Assembly: GCF_033115175.1 (NCBI RefSeq)
Contig: NC_084834.1
Location: 122,322,275 to 122,386,274 of the forward strand
Origin: Lepus europaeus
Lineage: Eukaryota > Chordata > Mammalia > Lagomorpha > Leporidae
DNA: 64,000 nt
Direction of reading: 5' to 3'
Positions within the stretch are counted from its first letter, which is position 1; every line of letters begins with the position of its first letter. The notes beneath the pieces were generated by a model, which worked only from the letters and a program-made list of their open reading frames with translations, did no database searches and was not told where the DNA came from. Shown here piece after piece: positions 1 to 11,957 of this stretch. The position numbers were made by a program, and so were the translations under genes.

Positions 1-54
1 TGAGCAAAGTCGGGAAGAAAGAAGTTCTTTGTGTCTGTTTGAAAAGCTCCGGGC

Positions 55-560
55 TGTCCTCCGAGCGCGCGGGGCGGCTGGGGGAGGGAGCCGGCGCGGC
101 GGCAGGTGCGGCGGCAGGTGCGCGTCCGGAGCCGGCCCCGCGGCCTCAGGGGCCACTGAGCCGCGACAGCAAGCTTTGCTCCTCTGCCCCGCACCCCCAC
201 CCCAGCCAATCCGCCAACCGGCCGGACCCCCGAGCCCCCGAGCAGAGGGCGGGGAATTCCCACGCTTGCTTCCTCCAAGGGGGAGCGCGTGTCTGCGGGC
301 AGCGGGCGACCCCGGCGCCCGGCTGCAGGCGCCCCAGACCAGGGCCGCGCCCCCCGCGCCGGAGCGCTCCTGCCTGGCCCCGGCGGCACGACCGCATTCC
401 TGCGCCGGCGCTGGCACCTGAGTCACCGGGCGCTGCTAATTGCGCGCCCATGGTGGGTGGCTCATCGGTGACTCGAGCTGCCAGGCCAGCGCAGGTGGGA
501 ATGCCGGGCGCTGCGCAGATTCCAGACGGCCGGATTCAGATGCCCGAGCGAGCGTGTGAT
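55..560. promoter_or_regulatory. CpG island
   Basis: About 500 bases with very high G+C and frequent CpG. CpG frequency drops after about 560. Such islands usually mark promoters. LNX1 lies 19 kb to the right on the + strand, so this may be its long-isoform promoter, but a divergent or unrelated promoter is possible. The 318-, 130- and 101-residue open frames here are of the kind expected in GC-rich DNA and resemble no known protein. Confidence 0.6.
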
Positions 561-1070
561 GCAAAATGTGTTTGGAGAGGCTTTGAAACTGCTGGCGGGG
601 TCCTGCTGAGGTTTCCGGAAAGTGGTTTTGTTTGTCGCCTCCAGTTTGTCCAGAGAGCCAGGTGGACGCCACTCAGAAGGGCATGGGGAGAGTGTTGGGG
701 GTGGATTGCAGATATTTCTAAGCACTCGATCTTCACAAACAGGTGCTCTCTGCACCCACCACATCGCTGCCTCATTTTGGGGTTTCAGCTCCCCTTCGGA
801 TGTCCGGGTAGGCAGCCAGGAAGTGCCAGGGGGAGGAGCCGAAGGAATGACCAGGTACAGGCATTCAGATCTGTACACGGGGCTGGACACGTGCTGGACG
901 CAGAAAGGAAAGTAAATTCCGCCTGGCAAATTGCTCTAACTGATTCATTTGTCCGCGGAAAGACGCCACCTACCTGTCCCCAGGTATTCAGGTAAATGAC
1001 AGGTGGGCGGGACCTACTGACTCCTGCGGTCGCTAAGGTCTCTGCAATGCTCTATGTGCCCGGGCTGCCG

Positions 1071-1243
1071 TGACGTCACACATTTCCTGCTCCGGGCCAA
1101 CCAATGGCCTCCTCCTTCCCCCAGGCACCTGTACGCTGAAGTTGAGGCTGGTCACAGTTCAGGCGGCCCCAGCAGCTCCTCTGTCCACCCAGGCGGGACC
1201 AGCTTCCCCGCTGCCGCTTCTCTGGGAGCCAGAGCTGGACCAG
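1071..1243 (+). promoter_or_regulatory. CRE/CCAAT pair followed by a splice donor: candidate untranslated first exon
   Basis: A perfect cAMP-response element TGACGTCA (1071-1078) is followed 22 bases later by a CCAAT box (1101-1105), then by GC-rich DNA and a strong donor CCAG|GTGAGT at 1243/1244. The order is that of a promoter with a first exon ending at 1243. Linking it to LNX1 is inference. No TATA box is visible. Confidence 0.35.
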
Positions 1244-2838
1244 GTGAGTGGAGCTCTCTCGTGGCGCGTAGACCACCAGGGGACAGAAGGAGGCGTTTGA
1301 ATGGGAAATGGGAGCTGATTGGCTTGGCCCTGGCCCTGGGCCCCGGCGGAGCGAGTCTCTGGACTTGACATTCTACCTGCGCAGCGAAGCCGTCCCCAGC
1401 CTGACACTTGATCCGCTCAGTCTGGCCTAACCACTGGTCCAGCCCCGCCAGCTCGTCTGTGACGTTGATCTGATTTTTTACAACCGAGGGAGGGGAGCAG
1501 AGGGAGACATCTTTGAAACCTGGCTGCAAGGCGCGGACCCGTTCAGCCCGTTCCGGGGGGCTGGGAGGAGGGCGTGCAGAGCAGTCCGGCTCTTGCTCTT
1601 TTGTTCTTGTTTTATCTTGCTTCCTGCATTCGTCTCACCAGAGGCAATGTGGATCTCTTTGCTTGTGTCCTTCCAAAAGTCTGCTTGGGTCCCTGCCCGG
1701 CCGCCAGTCTCCCCTCCTCTTTCCTCTCCAGAAAGTTCGAGCGTCCCCTCTGTTCTCTGTTGAAGGCCCTCTTAGGAACCACCTTGCAGACTGTCCTGGG
1801 ACTGTTCACGTCCAGAGCCGGCTGGCTGCCTGCTGACCGCTGGCTCACGTAAAGCTGTTCCCTCGGGGCCACCACAACAGAACTTTAGGTCTGAGTTTTA
1901 ATTTGGGGGGACGCTCCTGCTTTTTTCTCTTTTGCATTTTCTTTTATTGCAAATACAGCAAGAAGGTCGCTCTGCCATTTTATCTCTGGGGTCCGTATTC
2001 GTTTTCTTCATCCCGGTCACACGACCTGGGCTGCTTCCACGCTGGGCAGCCCGGCAGCCACCCTGCCTGTCCTGTGCCATTGCAGGAATGATAGGAAGTA
2101 CTTCCAAACGCCCCTTCCGACTGCGGGGAGCTGGGAGACTGGGGAGAGCGAAGCCCACCTCATTCCGGAATCCTTTGCGGGCTAGCTCTGAAACTTAAGT
2201 TAGCAGCTGCGAGGAACACTCCGGTGGAATTACGCTCCTACGCGTTGCCCGGAAATGCAAAATGCATGTAAATTCTCCAGGAGCATGAACTGGAACGAGC
2301 CGAGAAAAGTTCCGCCTTAGAAGGCTGCTTCTTATCGCCTGCTCTCTTTGCCACTGTCTCTCTTGCCCCTAGGAAGCTCGCACGGCTTTTCCTTCACTGA
2401 GCTTTGTGCCTGTGTCTTGTTATGTGGCTACTGCTGGTCTGTTACTGAAATTCTTATTTGATTCGGAACTCTGCCATCAGACCCAGAATCTTCCTGATAA
2501 AAACGTGTCTCTGGAGCCCCACAAGATGCTATTCCCTGTGCTTTGCCGTGGTTGGTCGGTTCTTTTTTGTGGGAGTCAGTTTATGACCACCACTACCTGT
2601 CAGCGTCTCTGGCTCAGAACGGGACAGAGCTGCGCAGGCTTGGTCCCCTACAAAGCCGAAGTGGCAGAGTGGGATTCCGAGTCGGGATGACCCCAGGCTG
2701 GGCACCTTTGGGCTGCTTTGTACTCGATTGCTGTCCGGAGTCCCCGTGGCGGCCACACGCCTTGGTTCAAGTGGATGTAAGGCCTGCCACAGACAGGGAT
2801 TGAACGGTCCCTGAGTGGGGGACGTCGCCGACCCTCAG

Positions 2839-2846
2839 TGACGTCA
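2839..2846. promoter_or_regulatory. Second consensus CRE
   Basis: A second perfect palindromic TGACGTCA, 1.77 kb downstream of the first. Methylation and deamination tend to destroy such CpG-containing sites in mammalian DNA, so an intact copy may be functional. Chance is not excluded. Confidence 0.3.
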
Positions 2847-3579
2847 TCAGAAAACAGGACATACTGTGACCGAGCGCGGTCCTGAGAAAGGAATTAGGTC
2901 ACTCCCATGAGCAGGCTTCCCAGTGACCGATGCCTGTGGCTGAGCAGGCATCCAGGGAGGGTGGAACCTCCGGCCCGAGGGTGGCCTGGAGGAGGTGGTC
3001 AGCCCCTCCCAAGATATGAGATATCCGATGGCTGCTGCGACTGACCCTTCCTTCCGGTTGTTGTGATCAGTTGAACATAATCAGGAGGCAGGAGGCGGTG
3101 GGGCTGTGGGGCCACGTCTGACTTTGTCCACCCCAAGGTTCTCACCTGCCACAGTCCCACAGAACGGGGTTCTCGGCAGGCCTGGCTGGGGCGGGGGAGC
3201 TGCTCTGCCGCCACTGCTGGCGTTGACTTGCTGGGGGGTGGGGTTACGCACAGTTCTGTGGCCTTCGCCACAGCTGACTCGGCAGGAGACCCCTCCGACT
3301 CTCGGGGGGCCCTCTGTAAGCTTGACCTTCTCCAGTCTCATGGGCAAGCCCCCTTCACACCAGCCTGGGACACAACGGTGCCAAAGCCACTGGCATGGAG
3401 GGCAGCTGGTTTGGGGCCCGCCCCGTGTCATGGCAGGGCAGCATGGGGTCAGTTGGACATGATTGCCCTCTGAATAGAGAACCCCAAGTCACTGCATAAG
3501 AGCAGGTGTGTTCCCAGGGCCCTGTGGCCCTTCCTGGTGGCCTCATCAGATGGTCAGCATTTAGAGCAAAGGCCCTGGG

Positions 3580-3892
3580 CGAGTGAGTGGCACTGTGGCT
3601 AAGAACTTGTGATGCCCGCGTCCCTGTCAGAGTCCCTGGTCCAAATCCTGGCGCTGCTTCCCAGCCGGCTTCCTGCCAATGCGCACCTGGGAGGCAGCCA
3701 ATGAGGGTTCAAGCACCTGGGGTCCTGCACTCCCATGAGGGACCCGGATTGAGTTCCCAGCTCCTGGCTTGGGCCTGGCCCGGCTCGGCTGTTGTAGGCA
3801 TTTGAGGAAGGACCATCCCATTGCTGGGTGGGGAGGAAGTTATCTCTCTTTGTCTCTCTGCCTTTCAGATAAACGCAGTGAATAATTAAAAG
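3580..3892 (+). mobile_element. CSINE, old, full-length
   Basis: Degenerate tRNA-like head, body with 'gaggcagcc..tcaagcacctgggg', CT tract and a tail reading ctgcctttcagataaa. Diverged well over 10% from the younger copies by eye. Confidence 0.8.
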
Positions 3893-4857
3893 GGGGGGCA
3901 GGTGGGAGAGAGGCCTAGTGGATTGAGGGCCGTGGCTTCTAACCTTGAACCTGTCGCTGCTTAGGTCACCACAGGGAGGATCTTCAGCCTCCCTGCCATC
4001 AGTTTTCTTGCAACAATGATGTGCTGGGTCCTCCCCGGAGGCAGCTGGGTGGGCTGCACCCTGAGGGGTGGATGAGCCCCCAAAGGAAATGTTCATGGGG
4101 CTCACTGAATGGCAGGCCAGAGAACGGCAGTCTTGTCTCGTGGGTGCCTGCCCCGTAGTGCGTGCTCCGCCAGTGTTAGCCTTGTTAAATCATTGCGGGA
4201 CACAGCTTCACCCTGGGTATGGCTACCCGGCGTCCGCCCGCGTGCAGCAATGATAGAGATGGTGGGAAGTCGAGGTCGAAAGATCGAGCAAAGCAGGTTT
4301 GCCCGAAGGCAGCAGAGGGAACCGCCTAGCAGAGTTGATCTTGATCACCGTAGAGCTCCAGGCCAGGGAGCTGCCAGTGCAAGCCCCATCTTTGCAGTCG
4401 TGCGGGCCGTGGGGCTGGGTTGTGAGCAACAGTGGATCTCCCAGGAGCCGTGACCCCTGCCTTCACACCAGACACAACGCCTTGCCTGTAGCCAAAAGGA
4501 GCCCCCTTTTTAATTTGCAGCCCTCACTGGACGTGGAGAGAATAAGCCTGCCAGGGGGGCTCTCCGCCCCTCCCCGGGCCTGCTCGCTGCCCCAGCAGGT
4601 GGGACTCTGCCCAGTGCCCCGGGCCAGCAGGTCACACACACACACACAGACTTTTATGTGGGCAGCGAAATCATTGTCCTCTGACAGGGCCTCTTCAAAA
4701 CGATTTGCAGGGAAGATGCATCATTCTTCCCGGGTTAGTGAGGTTCAAGCATTTCCTGTCCCCAAAGACTAAGGGTAGGCGGGAAAACACTGAGAGCCGC
4801 AGAGCCAGGAACCTGCACGGAGCTGAAACCGGGAGGAGAGGATGCGAGCCGTGTCCT

Positions 4858-4995
4858 GTAGGCACGTGCAGTACCTGTCTCCTGTAGGCGCGTGCCGTCT
4901 CCTGTCTCCTGTAGGCGCGTGCCGTCTCCTGTCTCCTGTAGGCGCGTGCCATCTCCTGTCTCCTGTAGGTGTGTGCCATCTCCTGTCTCCCGTCT
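4858..4995. repeat. 27-bp minisatellite
   Basis: Units start at 4884, 4911, 4938 and 4965, exactly 27 bases apart, with one diverged unit before (4858). Each carries GTAGGCGCGTGCC followed by two CTCCTGT-type blocks. Later units decay by C-to-T change (GCGCGT to GTGTGT). The reverse strand reads as a repeated YRRQETARA peptide, which follows from the repeat and is not a gene. Confidence 0.9.
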
Positions 4996-5235
4996 CCTGC
5001 AGCCCTCCTGCATTCGCCGGTGGCTCCTTGTGCTCTGTGTGCCGTGTGGGTACCACTGCGCCCCGCTGGTTACCTTCACAGGCACTTCGGCTCCCTACAG
5101 GGAAGAACGTTCTGCAGATTAGCATTGTCCACAAGTGCCAGAGGTGGCCTCTGGGGCACTCAGACCTTGCCGCTGCAGCTGGGCTCTTTGGGGCACATTG
5201 AGTCCATGTAGTGCCTCATTTGCATTTGAGGCAGG

Positions 5236-5271
5236 TGAATGAATGAATGAGTGAGGGAATGAGTGAGTGAC
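5236..5271. repeat. (TGAA/TGAG)n microsatellite
   Basis: Short tandem run of TGAA changing to TGAG units. Confidence 0.8.
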
Positions 5272-6556
5272 CTAGAGGATTCGTGTTTCTCCAGCATCAC
5301 ACGCAGGCAGGCGGCTGGACATGGCAGTTGCACTACTGACCTCAGGATGGCTTTGGAGGTTAAATGTGAAACGCACGCCGAGGAGCAAACTCCTCCTGCT
5401 GCATAGCAACACGAGCAGCTTTACCTTGTCTGGTCTGTTCTGGTTAGGAAGGGAGAGGAGAAATGCTTGCTTCAGGCTGGGGGTAGACAAGATGGCCTGC
5501 AAACCACAGTGCCTGTGGCCAACGCTGGCTCTTCCTCCACCTCCCCGCCCTGGGGAGCCACGGTCCTCGCCTCACGTTCCTCCAGCAGTGCTAATAGGTT
5601 CCATCCCAATTACCCAGCAACATTGTTTCTGTAGCATCGCTAATTTGCGACTTGGAATGCGTGGACTTAAATTCCACCATTGTTCCCCAGTGACTCTTAT
5701 TTGCTTCTTGTGTCTGATGCGTTTGTCACAGGGACACGAAAGGCTGTGCCGGCAGCAGAGTGGAAGCGCTCCAAGCATTTGCTGTCATCGCCTCTTGGCA
5801 CAGTGCACGGTGATGCTGAGCCGTAAGAATGCCAGTGCTGTGTGTTGAGATGATTTGCATAACTCGCCTATGACTGCTGTTGTCAGTCACATGGCCCTTT
5901 CGGAAAAGAACGTCATACACTCAGCCTCAAGGAATGAGTCACCTTGTGTTTGCAAGCTCCTCGTTAGGTATCACGGTCATGCCTATGTCACAGCTTCCAC
6001 TATACACACACACTCAACCATCCGACCTGTGGCTCCTTCCTCCTTGAGGCTTTTGTCGAGCTGGTTTACCAGTTGTCTCTAAAGATGTTTGTTATTCTAA
6101 CTTATTCGTGGATTGAAAGGAAATGATTATATGTTCAGCCTTGGGCAGAGCTGTGATCCCTAAGCGAGTGTCTGCCCCCTAGAAACACTTGGCATCTCCC
6201 TAAGCCACGTGGAGAAGTGCTGGGGTGCCTCACTGGGAATGGTCTCCCGCTCCTGTGTGAGTGGCCCTGCAAATACAGGGCCCCCGTGTCCCTTTCCTAG
6301 GCTGCCTAGGACTCGGCAGCTTCAAACAACTCCGATCTGTTCTTGCACTGTTCCAGGGGCCCGGGGACACCCTCTCCGAAGGCTCCGGTGGCCCTGCGTG
6401 TTCCTTGGCTGTGGCTGCGTGAGTCTGCTGTGCCTCTGGCCGGAGCGGCCTCTCCTCGGTCTTAGTCACTGGATACAGTGCCCGTTCCGATGGCCCGGGA
6501 AGCTCTCGCTCTCTCTCAGATCCTGAATGTAATGATGTCTTCAAAAACAGTTTTCA

Positions 6557-6887
6557 GGCCGGCGCTGTGGCTCACTTGGCTAATCCTCCGCCTGTGACGC
6601 CTGCACCCCGGGTTTTAGTCCCGGTCAGGGCACCGGATTCTATCCCAGTTGCTCCTCTTCCAGGCCAGCTCTCTGCTGTGGCCCGGGAGTGCAGTGGAGG
6701 ATGGCCCAAGTCCTTGGGCCCTGCACCCGCATGGGAGACCAGGAGAAGCACCTGGCTCCTGGCTTTGGATCAGCGTGGTGCGCCGGCCACAGTGGCCACT
6801 GGAGGGTGAATCAACGGCAAAGGAAGACCTTTCTCTCTGTCTCTCTCTCACTGTCCACTCTGCCTGTCCAAAAAAAAAAAAAAAAAA
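6557..6887 (+). mobile_element. CSINE, A-tailed subtype, with target-site duplication
   Basis: Head begins ggccggcgctgtggctcac and the body ends in a pure A-tail of about 19 bases. The host 9-mer acagttttc occurs at 6547-6555 and 6889-6897, a target-site duplication showing a fairly recent insertion. Confidence 0.92.
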
Positions 6888-7639
6888 GACAGTTTTCCCA
6901 GCAGCGTCACGTGTACAGGTTCCAAGGTGAGGCTGTGCACACATCTTTCTCGAAGGCACCCTCCTGGCACCTTTGCCACCACCAGGGCGACCCAGGAAAA
7001 TAGTCGGAAAAACCAGAGACAAAGAAGCAAATAAATAAAGGGGGTGAGGGAGCGTGAACCCCGTCTTTAACCCGGGTGGGGGAGTTGCCGTGTTTCAGGG
7101 AGATCCGCGGGGTGTGTTGCACCTGCGGGCAGGACAGCAGTCAGAGTGACAAGAGGACGGCGCAGCCCTGGGGCCCTGCCTCCATCAGTGGCGCCCCGGT
7201 GGAGCTGGAAGGCCATCCTTAGGGACACTGAGAGAGGATCTCCCCACCTGGGGAGAAGCCAGGACCCACACCGACTACGTCCTGTGACTTCCCAGTAAGC
7301 CCGTCCGACACATCACACACAGACAGCCACGGAGACACGTCGGCCTGACGTGGCTGGGTGCATTGGCGCAGGTCCTAGCCCTCATCTGACTTCTTCCCAC
7401 CTGGTCCTCTCCTGACCCTTCCTGGGTTCTATCTATGCCGTCACCTTTCCTTGGCTGCGCTGGGCCACGCCACACTGCGGTCTTGTTCTCTTCCAAAGCT
7501 TGCTTGTGGCTCCTATCCTGGGGCACCCTTTTCATTGCCATTTGTGTGGACAGTCAGCTCCCCGAATCCATGCACTCCCCCCCCCCGCAGACTCAGCCAA
7601 CTACGGACGGAAACCATCGGCATAAAACAGCGCGCCTGT

Positions 7640-7843
7640 CCTGAACGTGTGCGCTATTCCCTATCAGGGCGGCATCACCACTCTTCACATCACTTTAGGC
7701 TGTAGATCATCTGGAGGGGATGTGTGGGGTCTCTGCAAATACCACACCGTTTTACAGGAGGGGCTTGAGGATGTGAGGGTTCGTGTGGCTCTGCGGGTCC
7801 TGGGACCAATGCCCCCTGAATGCCAAGGGACAACTGTATTTTC
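7640..7843 (+). mobile_element. Tigger/MER2-like DNA transposon end
   Basis: The segment running from 'gcaaataccacaccgttttacaggaggggcttgagg' region to 'gaatgccaagggacaactgta' matches, from memory, the 3' end of Tigger-type elements (gggtcctgg-accaat-cccc-gataccgagggacgactgta). It is non-coding and a fragment. Confidence 0.6.
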
Positions 7844-7891
7844 TTTCTGCGCTTTAACATTTTTCGCCCTATGGCTAAGTGCTCCTATGTA

Positions 7892-8190
7892 CCTTTGTTT
7901 AAAAGGCAGAGAGAGAGAGGGACAGGCAGAGAGAGGTCCTCCATCAACTGGTTCACTCCCCAAACCCCCACAACAGCCAAGGTTAGGCCAGGCTGAAGCC
8001 AAGAGCCCAGAACTCAATTCGAGTCTCCTCCCTGGGTGCTAGGGACCCAACCACGTGATCACCACCTGCTGCCTCCCAGGGTGCACCCTAGTGGGAAGTT
8101 GGTATCAGAGGTAGAGCCAAGACCCAGGCACTCTGATGTGGAATCCCAGTGTTCCAAGTAGCATCTTACCCACTGGCCACAGGCCTGCCC
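7892..8190 (-). mobile_element. CSINE, old, reverse orientation
   Basis: Reads as the reverse complement: gagagagaggtcctccatc, ctggttcactccccaaa, and ends in a decayed head near 8190. Confidence 0.8.
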
Positions 8191-8346
8191 TATGTATGCT
8201 CTTAGCTAGACTGACTCTGCCGGAAGATAAACTTGAACTCCTTCTAGGCACTCCCTGAGAGTTGAAGACAAGAGCCAGGTGTGGACTCAGCTATCACCAA
8301 ATGCAGATCCGAAAGACAGCAGAAAAGTGTTGCAAATTCCAGTATA

Positions 8347-8672
8347 GGCCGGCACCGCGGCTCAGTTAGCTAATCCTCCGCCTGCAGCGCCGGCACACCT
8401 GGTTCTAGTCCCGGTTGGGACACCCGTTCTGTCCCGGTTGCTCCTCTTCCAGTCCAGCTCTCTGCTGTGGCCAGGGAGGGCAGTGGAGGATGGCCCAAGT
8501 GCTTGGGCCCTGCACCCGCATGGGAGACCAGGAGGAAGCACCTGGCTCCTGGCTTTGGATCGGCGCAGCGCTCCGGAGGTAGTGACCATTTGGGGGGTGA
8601 GCCAACGGAAGGAAGACCTTTCTCTGTCTCTTTCTCTCACTGTCTAACTCTGCCTGTAAAAAAAAAAAAAAA
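8347..8672 (+). mobile_element. CSINE, A-tailed subtype
   Basis: Head ggccggcaccgcggctcag, typical body and a 15-base A-tail at 8658-8672. Closely similar to the copy at 6557. Confidence 0.92.
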
Positions 8673-8675
8673 TGC

Positions 8676-8784
8676 AGTGCAGGTTGAGCATCTCTAATCC
8701 AAAATTCTCCAAATCTCAAAACTTTTTGAGCACCAACAGGATGCCACAAGTGGAAGGTCCCACACCTGACCCACGGTGACAGGT
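8676..8784 (+). mobile_element. Tigger-like palindromic DNA transposon fragment
   Basis: Begins caggttgagcatctctaatc and continues through 'actttttgagcaccaacaggatgccacaag', which I recall from short TcMar-Tigger type elements. The subfamily name is uncertain. Confidence 0.45.
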
Positions 8785-8985
8785 GGCAGAGCGTAGGGGC
8801 TTCCACATCAGAGAGCTGGTCTGAGTCCTGGCTGTTCCAGTTCCAGGGCAGCTTCCTGCTCATGCATCCCGCGAGGCCCAGGGGCTTGGACCCCTGTTAT
8901 CCGTGGGGGAGAACTGGTCTCTCGCTCTCTCTCTTTTTCCCTCTGTCACTCTGTCTTCCGAGTAGGTGAAAATAAACCTTTTAAA
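8785..8985 (+). mobile_element. CSINE, decayed and shortened
   Basis: Recognisable from 'ggcagcttcctgctcatgca', a CT tract and an AATAAA-type tail. Part of the body has been lost. Confidence 0.55.
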
Positions 8986-11670
8986 ATGTGGAGAGGCACT
9001 GAAAATATTATCTAGTTACCTTCTGACCATGTGCAAAAGGGCATATGAAACGTACATGACTTCTGTGTTTCGATTTGGGTTCTATTCCTGGATAGCTCAT
9101 CTGTGTGTATACGCGGGGGTTTCAAAGTCTGAACGAATCCAGAATCGGAAACACATCTCGTCCCAAGCATTTCAGATAAGGAACACTGAACCTGTCCATT
9201 TCTGCCTCTTGTCTTTCCTTCTATAAAACACGGTTATCTGTTGAAAAAAACATAAGCATTTCCTGGAGCTGTTTTTCAGCTCCGGGCGGAAGAACGCCAG
9301 CTTCCTTCTTTTCCATGTTTCTCGTCTGACATCAGCCCCGCCAGGATCCCGTGGTCCTGGGTGGACAGAGCCCAGGGTCGGTGCAGAATCCTGTGCCCTC
9401 GCTGTTACTGTCTGCGGGGCTGGGTCTGTTTGCCCAGGTTCACGCACAAGGAAATGGAAAGCCATCTTCCTGGCACCGGGTTCCTCCAGCCCAACCCGGG
9501 TGTGACCAGCGCACCAGGCCTGCCCCAGGAGGGCGGCGCTCTTCCCCAGGCTGCTTGCCCTAGGCCCTCCCTGGCGCCTGGCTCTTGTATCACCCAGCGG
9601 CACAAGGACAGTTCTCACTTAACCGCCCTCCTCACCTCTCCACTTCCTGGGAAGCTGTGTTCTAAGTTCCGGTCTCCAGATACGTGCCGGTGTCTCCTTG
9701 CTGTTCAACTCCGAGATTTCTTTAACGACTTCCATGTTTGCTGTGCTGGAACGCCGTGCGAGGACACAGTGTGGGCTGTGTCTCTTGCAGGGTTCATGAA
9801 TGGGTCCCCCCTGCTTTGAGGTTGTCGGTCTGGATGCCAAGCAGAGGCAGAGCCAGCACAGCCTCCCAGCGGCCCGGAGCACCTGCGCCTCTTCCCTCTC
9901 AGTGCACGCCCTCCCCGCCTCAACACGCACACGCACGCACACGCGCCCACGCACCGCCCTCACGGCCAGCCCAGGCTCTCGCTTTGAGCCCAGTTTTATC
10001 CCACGTGTGATCATCTTCACTCAGGTGACTCAGCACCCGGTTCTCCTATGTTGTGTTTGAGTGTGGAAGCCGAGGGGTCGCCACAGCACCTTAACCCGTC
10101 GTTTATGTACTGTGAGCTCACCATGGGTGCCTATAAACACACGGACGCTCCCGGGCCTGCTCCATCTATCTGGAATTTAAGACAGAGTCACCAGTTCACT
10201 TTGTGTCATAGAGAAAGCTAGAGTTTGCATTCCCCCACCCCAGTCATCTAACCTAGGAGTGACAGCCGGGGCCAGGTCTGTCGCTGGACACCCGTGCCCG
10301 CTGGCCAAGTTAACTGAGAAAGCCAGAGCAGGCCAGCGTGGGAGGCAGTGACTGTCCCCGGGCTGTTCGGTTCCACCCAGGCTGTGTGTCCAGACCGTGG
10401 TCTCTGCACTAAAGTGACCCAGACCCAGGGGCCAGGTTGAAACCAACGCGGGGCTTCATCCAGACTTAAACGCGCCCTCAACGCTGTGAGCCCCACAGTT
10501 CCGTGTCCTGAAGCTGGGAGTCACCTCAGATGTCGTCTGTGCGTGTCGCGAACACGCTGTGGAACCGTAAGTTCGGTTCCACAGAGGAAGATTCTCACGG
10601 ACTTGAAGTCAGCAAGCGTGGCAGAGCCAACACAGCTCCGGGTGGGCGGAGCCTCGCAGGGCACCACTCTGTGTGGCCCCCTCGCTGGAGGGAGCTGCTG
10701 ATAGGGTGATGGGGCTGTCCCACGAGGCCCCTCCAAAAGTTCTTGGAAAACCGGAACTGAAAGGTAACTTTATTTGGCGCAAACAATTTTGCAATGCGTG
10801 CAAACCTTTTTCGTCGTATGCCTTTCCCCTGAGCTGTTGGAAAACTCTTTGTGTGCATGGAGTTCAGATGTGGTGGTGCCAACATGAACTTCTCTCTTCT
10901 AGTTTTGCACAAGCTTCTGGAAGTCCCCTCGTGCTCACGAAGCGAAGCTCCTGCGGGGTCCAGTCGTTTCGCGGTCTGTTCTGAGACCTGGCTTTGGCTT
11001 GCTCTTTTCCCCCTTATTGGAAGACAGGGGTCCCTCTCGCCTGGCGAGCCCCTCGGCAGGCTGCTCACCTGCGTCTCTCTCAGGGACAACAGCCAGCAGC
11101 AAGGTCAGCGTGGACCTTGGTTAAAGTTTACCGGCACACCTGGGCAGCGTGTGTCATTCTACAGCTTGGTCAGGTGCACCTGGCCGGCCACCAGGTCACA
11201 TGAAAGGAAAAAGCATGCAGAACCCCAGAGGGGTCAGTGGCAGAGCTGGGCGCAAGCACGGGGCTGTCACCCCACACGCCCCACTTGGGATTAAAACTGA
11301 CAGTGACGAGGCCAGGAGGGAGGGGAGGCCCGCCTGGCAGTTAGTGCAGTCTTTTAAGAAATCGAAGCCAGGAAAAACCAGAGCGAACAGAAGATCAGAG
11401 CGTAGTTAAATAAAGGCACCATCGTTAGGTTAGAATTCACTACAAGTTATTTAAGAACATACTCAAGTCAAAAATGAAATAAGCAAAGAGGTAGCTTTTG
11501 AGAACTTATTGATGAACTTGCTTCCTTTAGAGCCAAGAAAGTAAAACTTTTTAAATTCTGGTCTTAGTATAGGTAGGATCCACGTTTACGCTTCCTAGGT
11601 TCACGCTTTCCACGTTTTTTTTTTTTTCAATTACCTTAATGATTTGGAAACAAATTAACCATTTAAAAAG
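8986..11670. other. Unassigned unique DNA
   Basis: Contains a (CACG)-rich patch near 9918-9960, a mariner-like miniature element (10731-10820), a possible MIR trace near 11195-11275 and an AT-rich stretch at 11400-11640. No gene was recognised. Confidence 0.5.
10731..10820 (+). mobile_element. Palindromic mariner-like miniature element, copy 1
   Basis: Shares 'ctccaaaagttcttggaaaa', 'tttatttggcgcaaa' and a reverse-oriented second half with the other copies of this family in the window. Confidence 0.45.
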
Positions 11671-11910
11671 GTGGGTGTTTAGCCTGGAACTTAAGACAGA
11701 TGCATCCCACAGCAGAGCCCGTGGAACTGGCTCCTGGCTCTGGCTCCGGACTCCAGCTTCCTGCTACTGCACACCCTGGGAGGCAGCGGGCATGGCCCCA
11801 GCAGCTGGGGCCCTGCCACCCACCTGAGAGATCCGGATCAAGTTCCCTGCTCCCAGCTTCAGCCTGGCCCAGCCCTCAGCCATCATGGAGTGAACCAGCA
11901 CATAGGATCT
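11671..11910 (+). mobile_element. CSINE body leading into the pyrimidine tract
   Basis: Old CSINE: head 'gtttagcctggaacttaaga', then the body with 'ctgggaggcagcgggcatgg' and 'gagtgaaccagcacatagga'. Its CT tract is expanded to 600 bases (next feature). Confidence 0.75.
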
Positions 11911-11925
11911 TTCTCTCTCTCCCTC

Positions 11926-11957
<32 letters not shown>

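Larger units (their letters stand above)
561..3579. other. SINE-free 5' flank or first intron
   Basis: Three kilobases of moderately GC-rich DNA with no SINE and no recognisable exon apart from the candidate at 1071-1243. If that candidate is right, 1244 onward is LNX1 intron 1. Nothing else could be named here. Confidence 0.5.

Noticed and set aside
39..995. 318-residue open frame in the CpG island
   Set aside because: Pro/Arg/Ala-rich composition expected from GC-rich DNA with few stop codons, overlapping open frames on the other strand, and no domain recognised.
4735..5085. Repeated YRRQETARA peptide on the minus strand
   Set aside because: A by-product of the 27-bp minisatellite.
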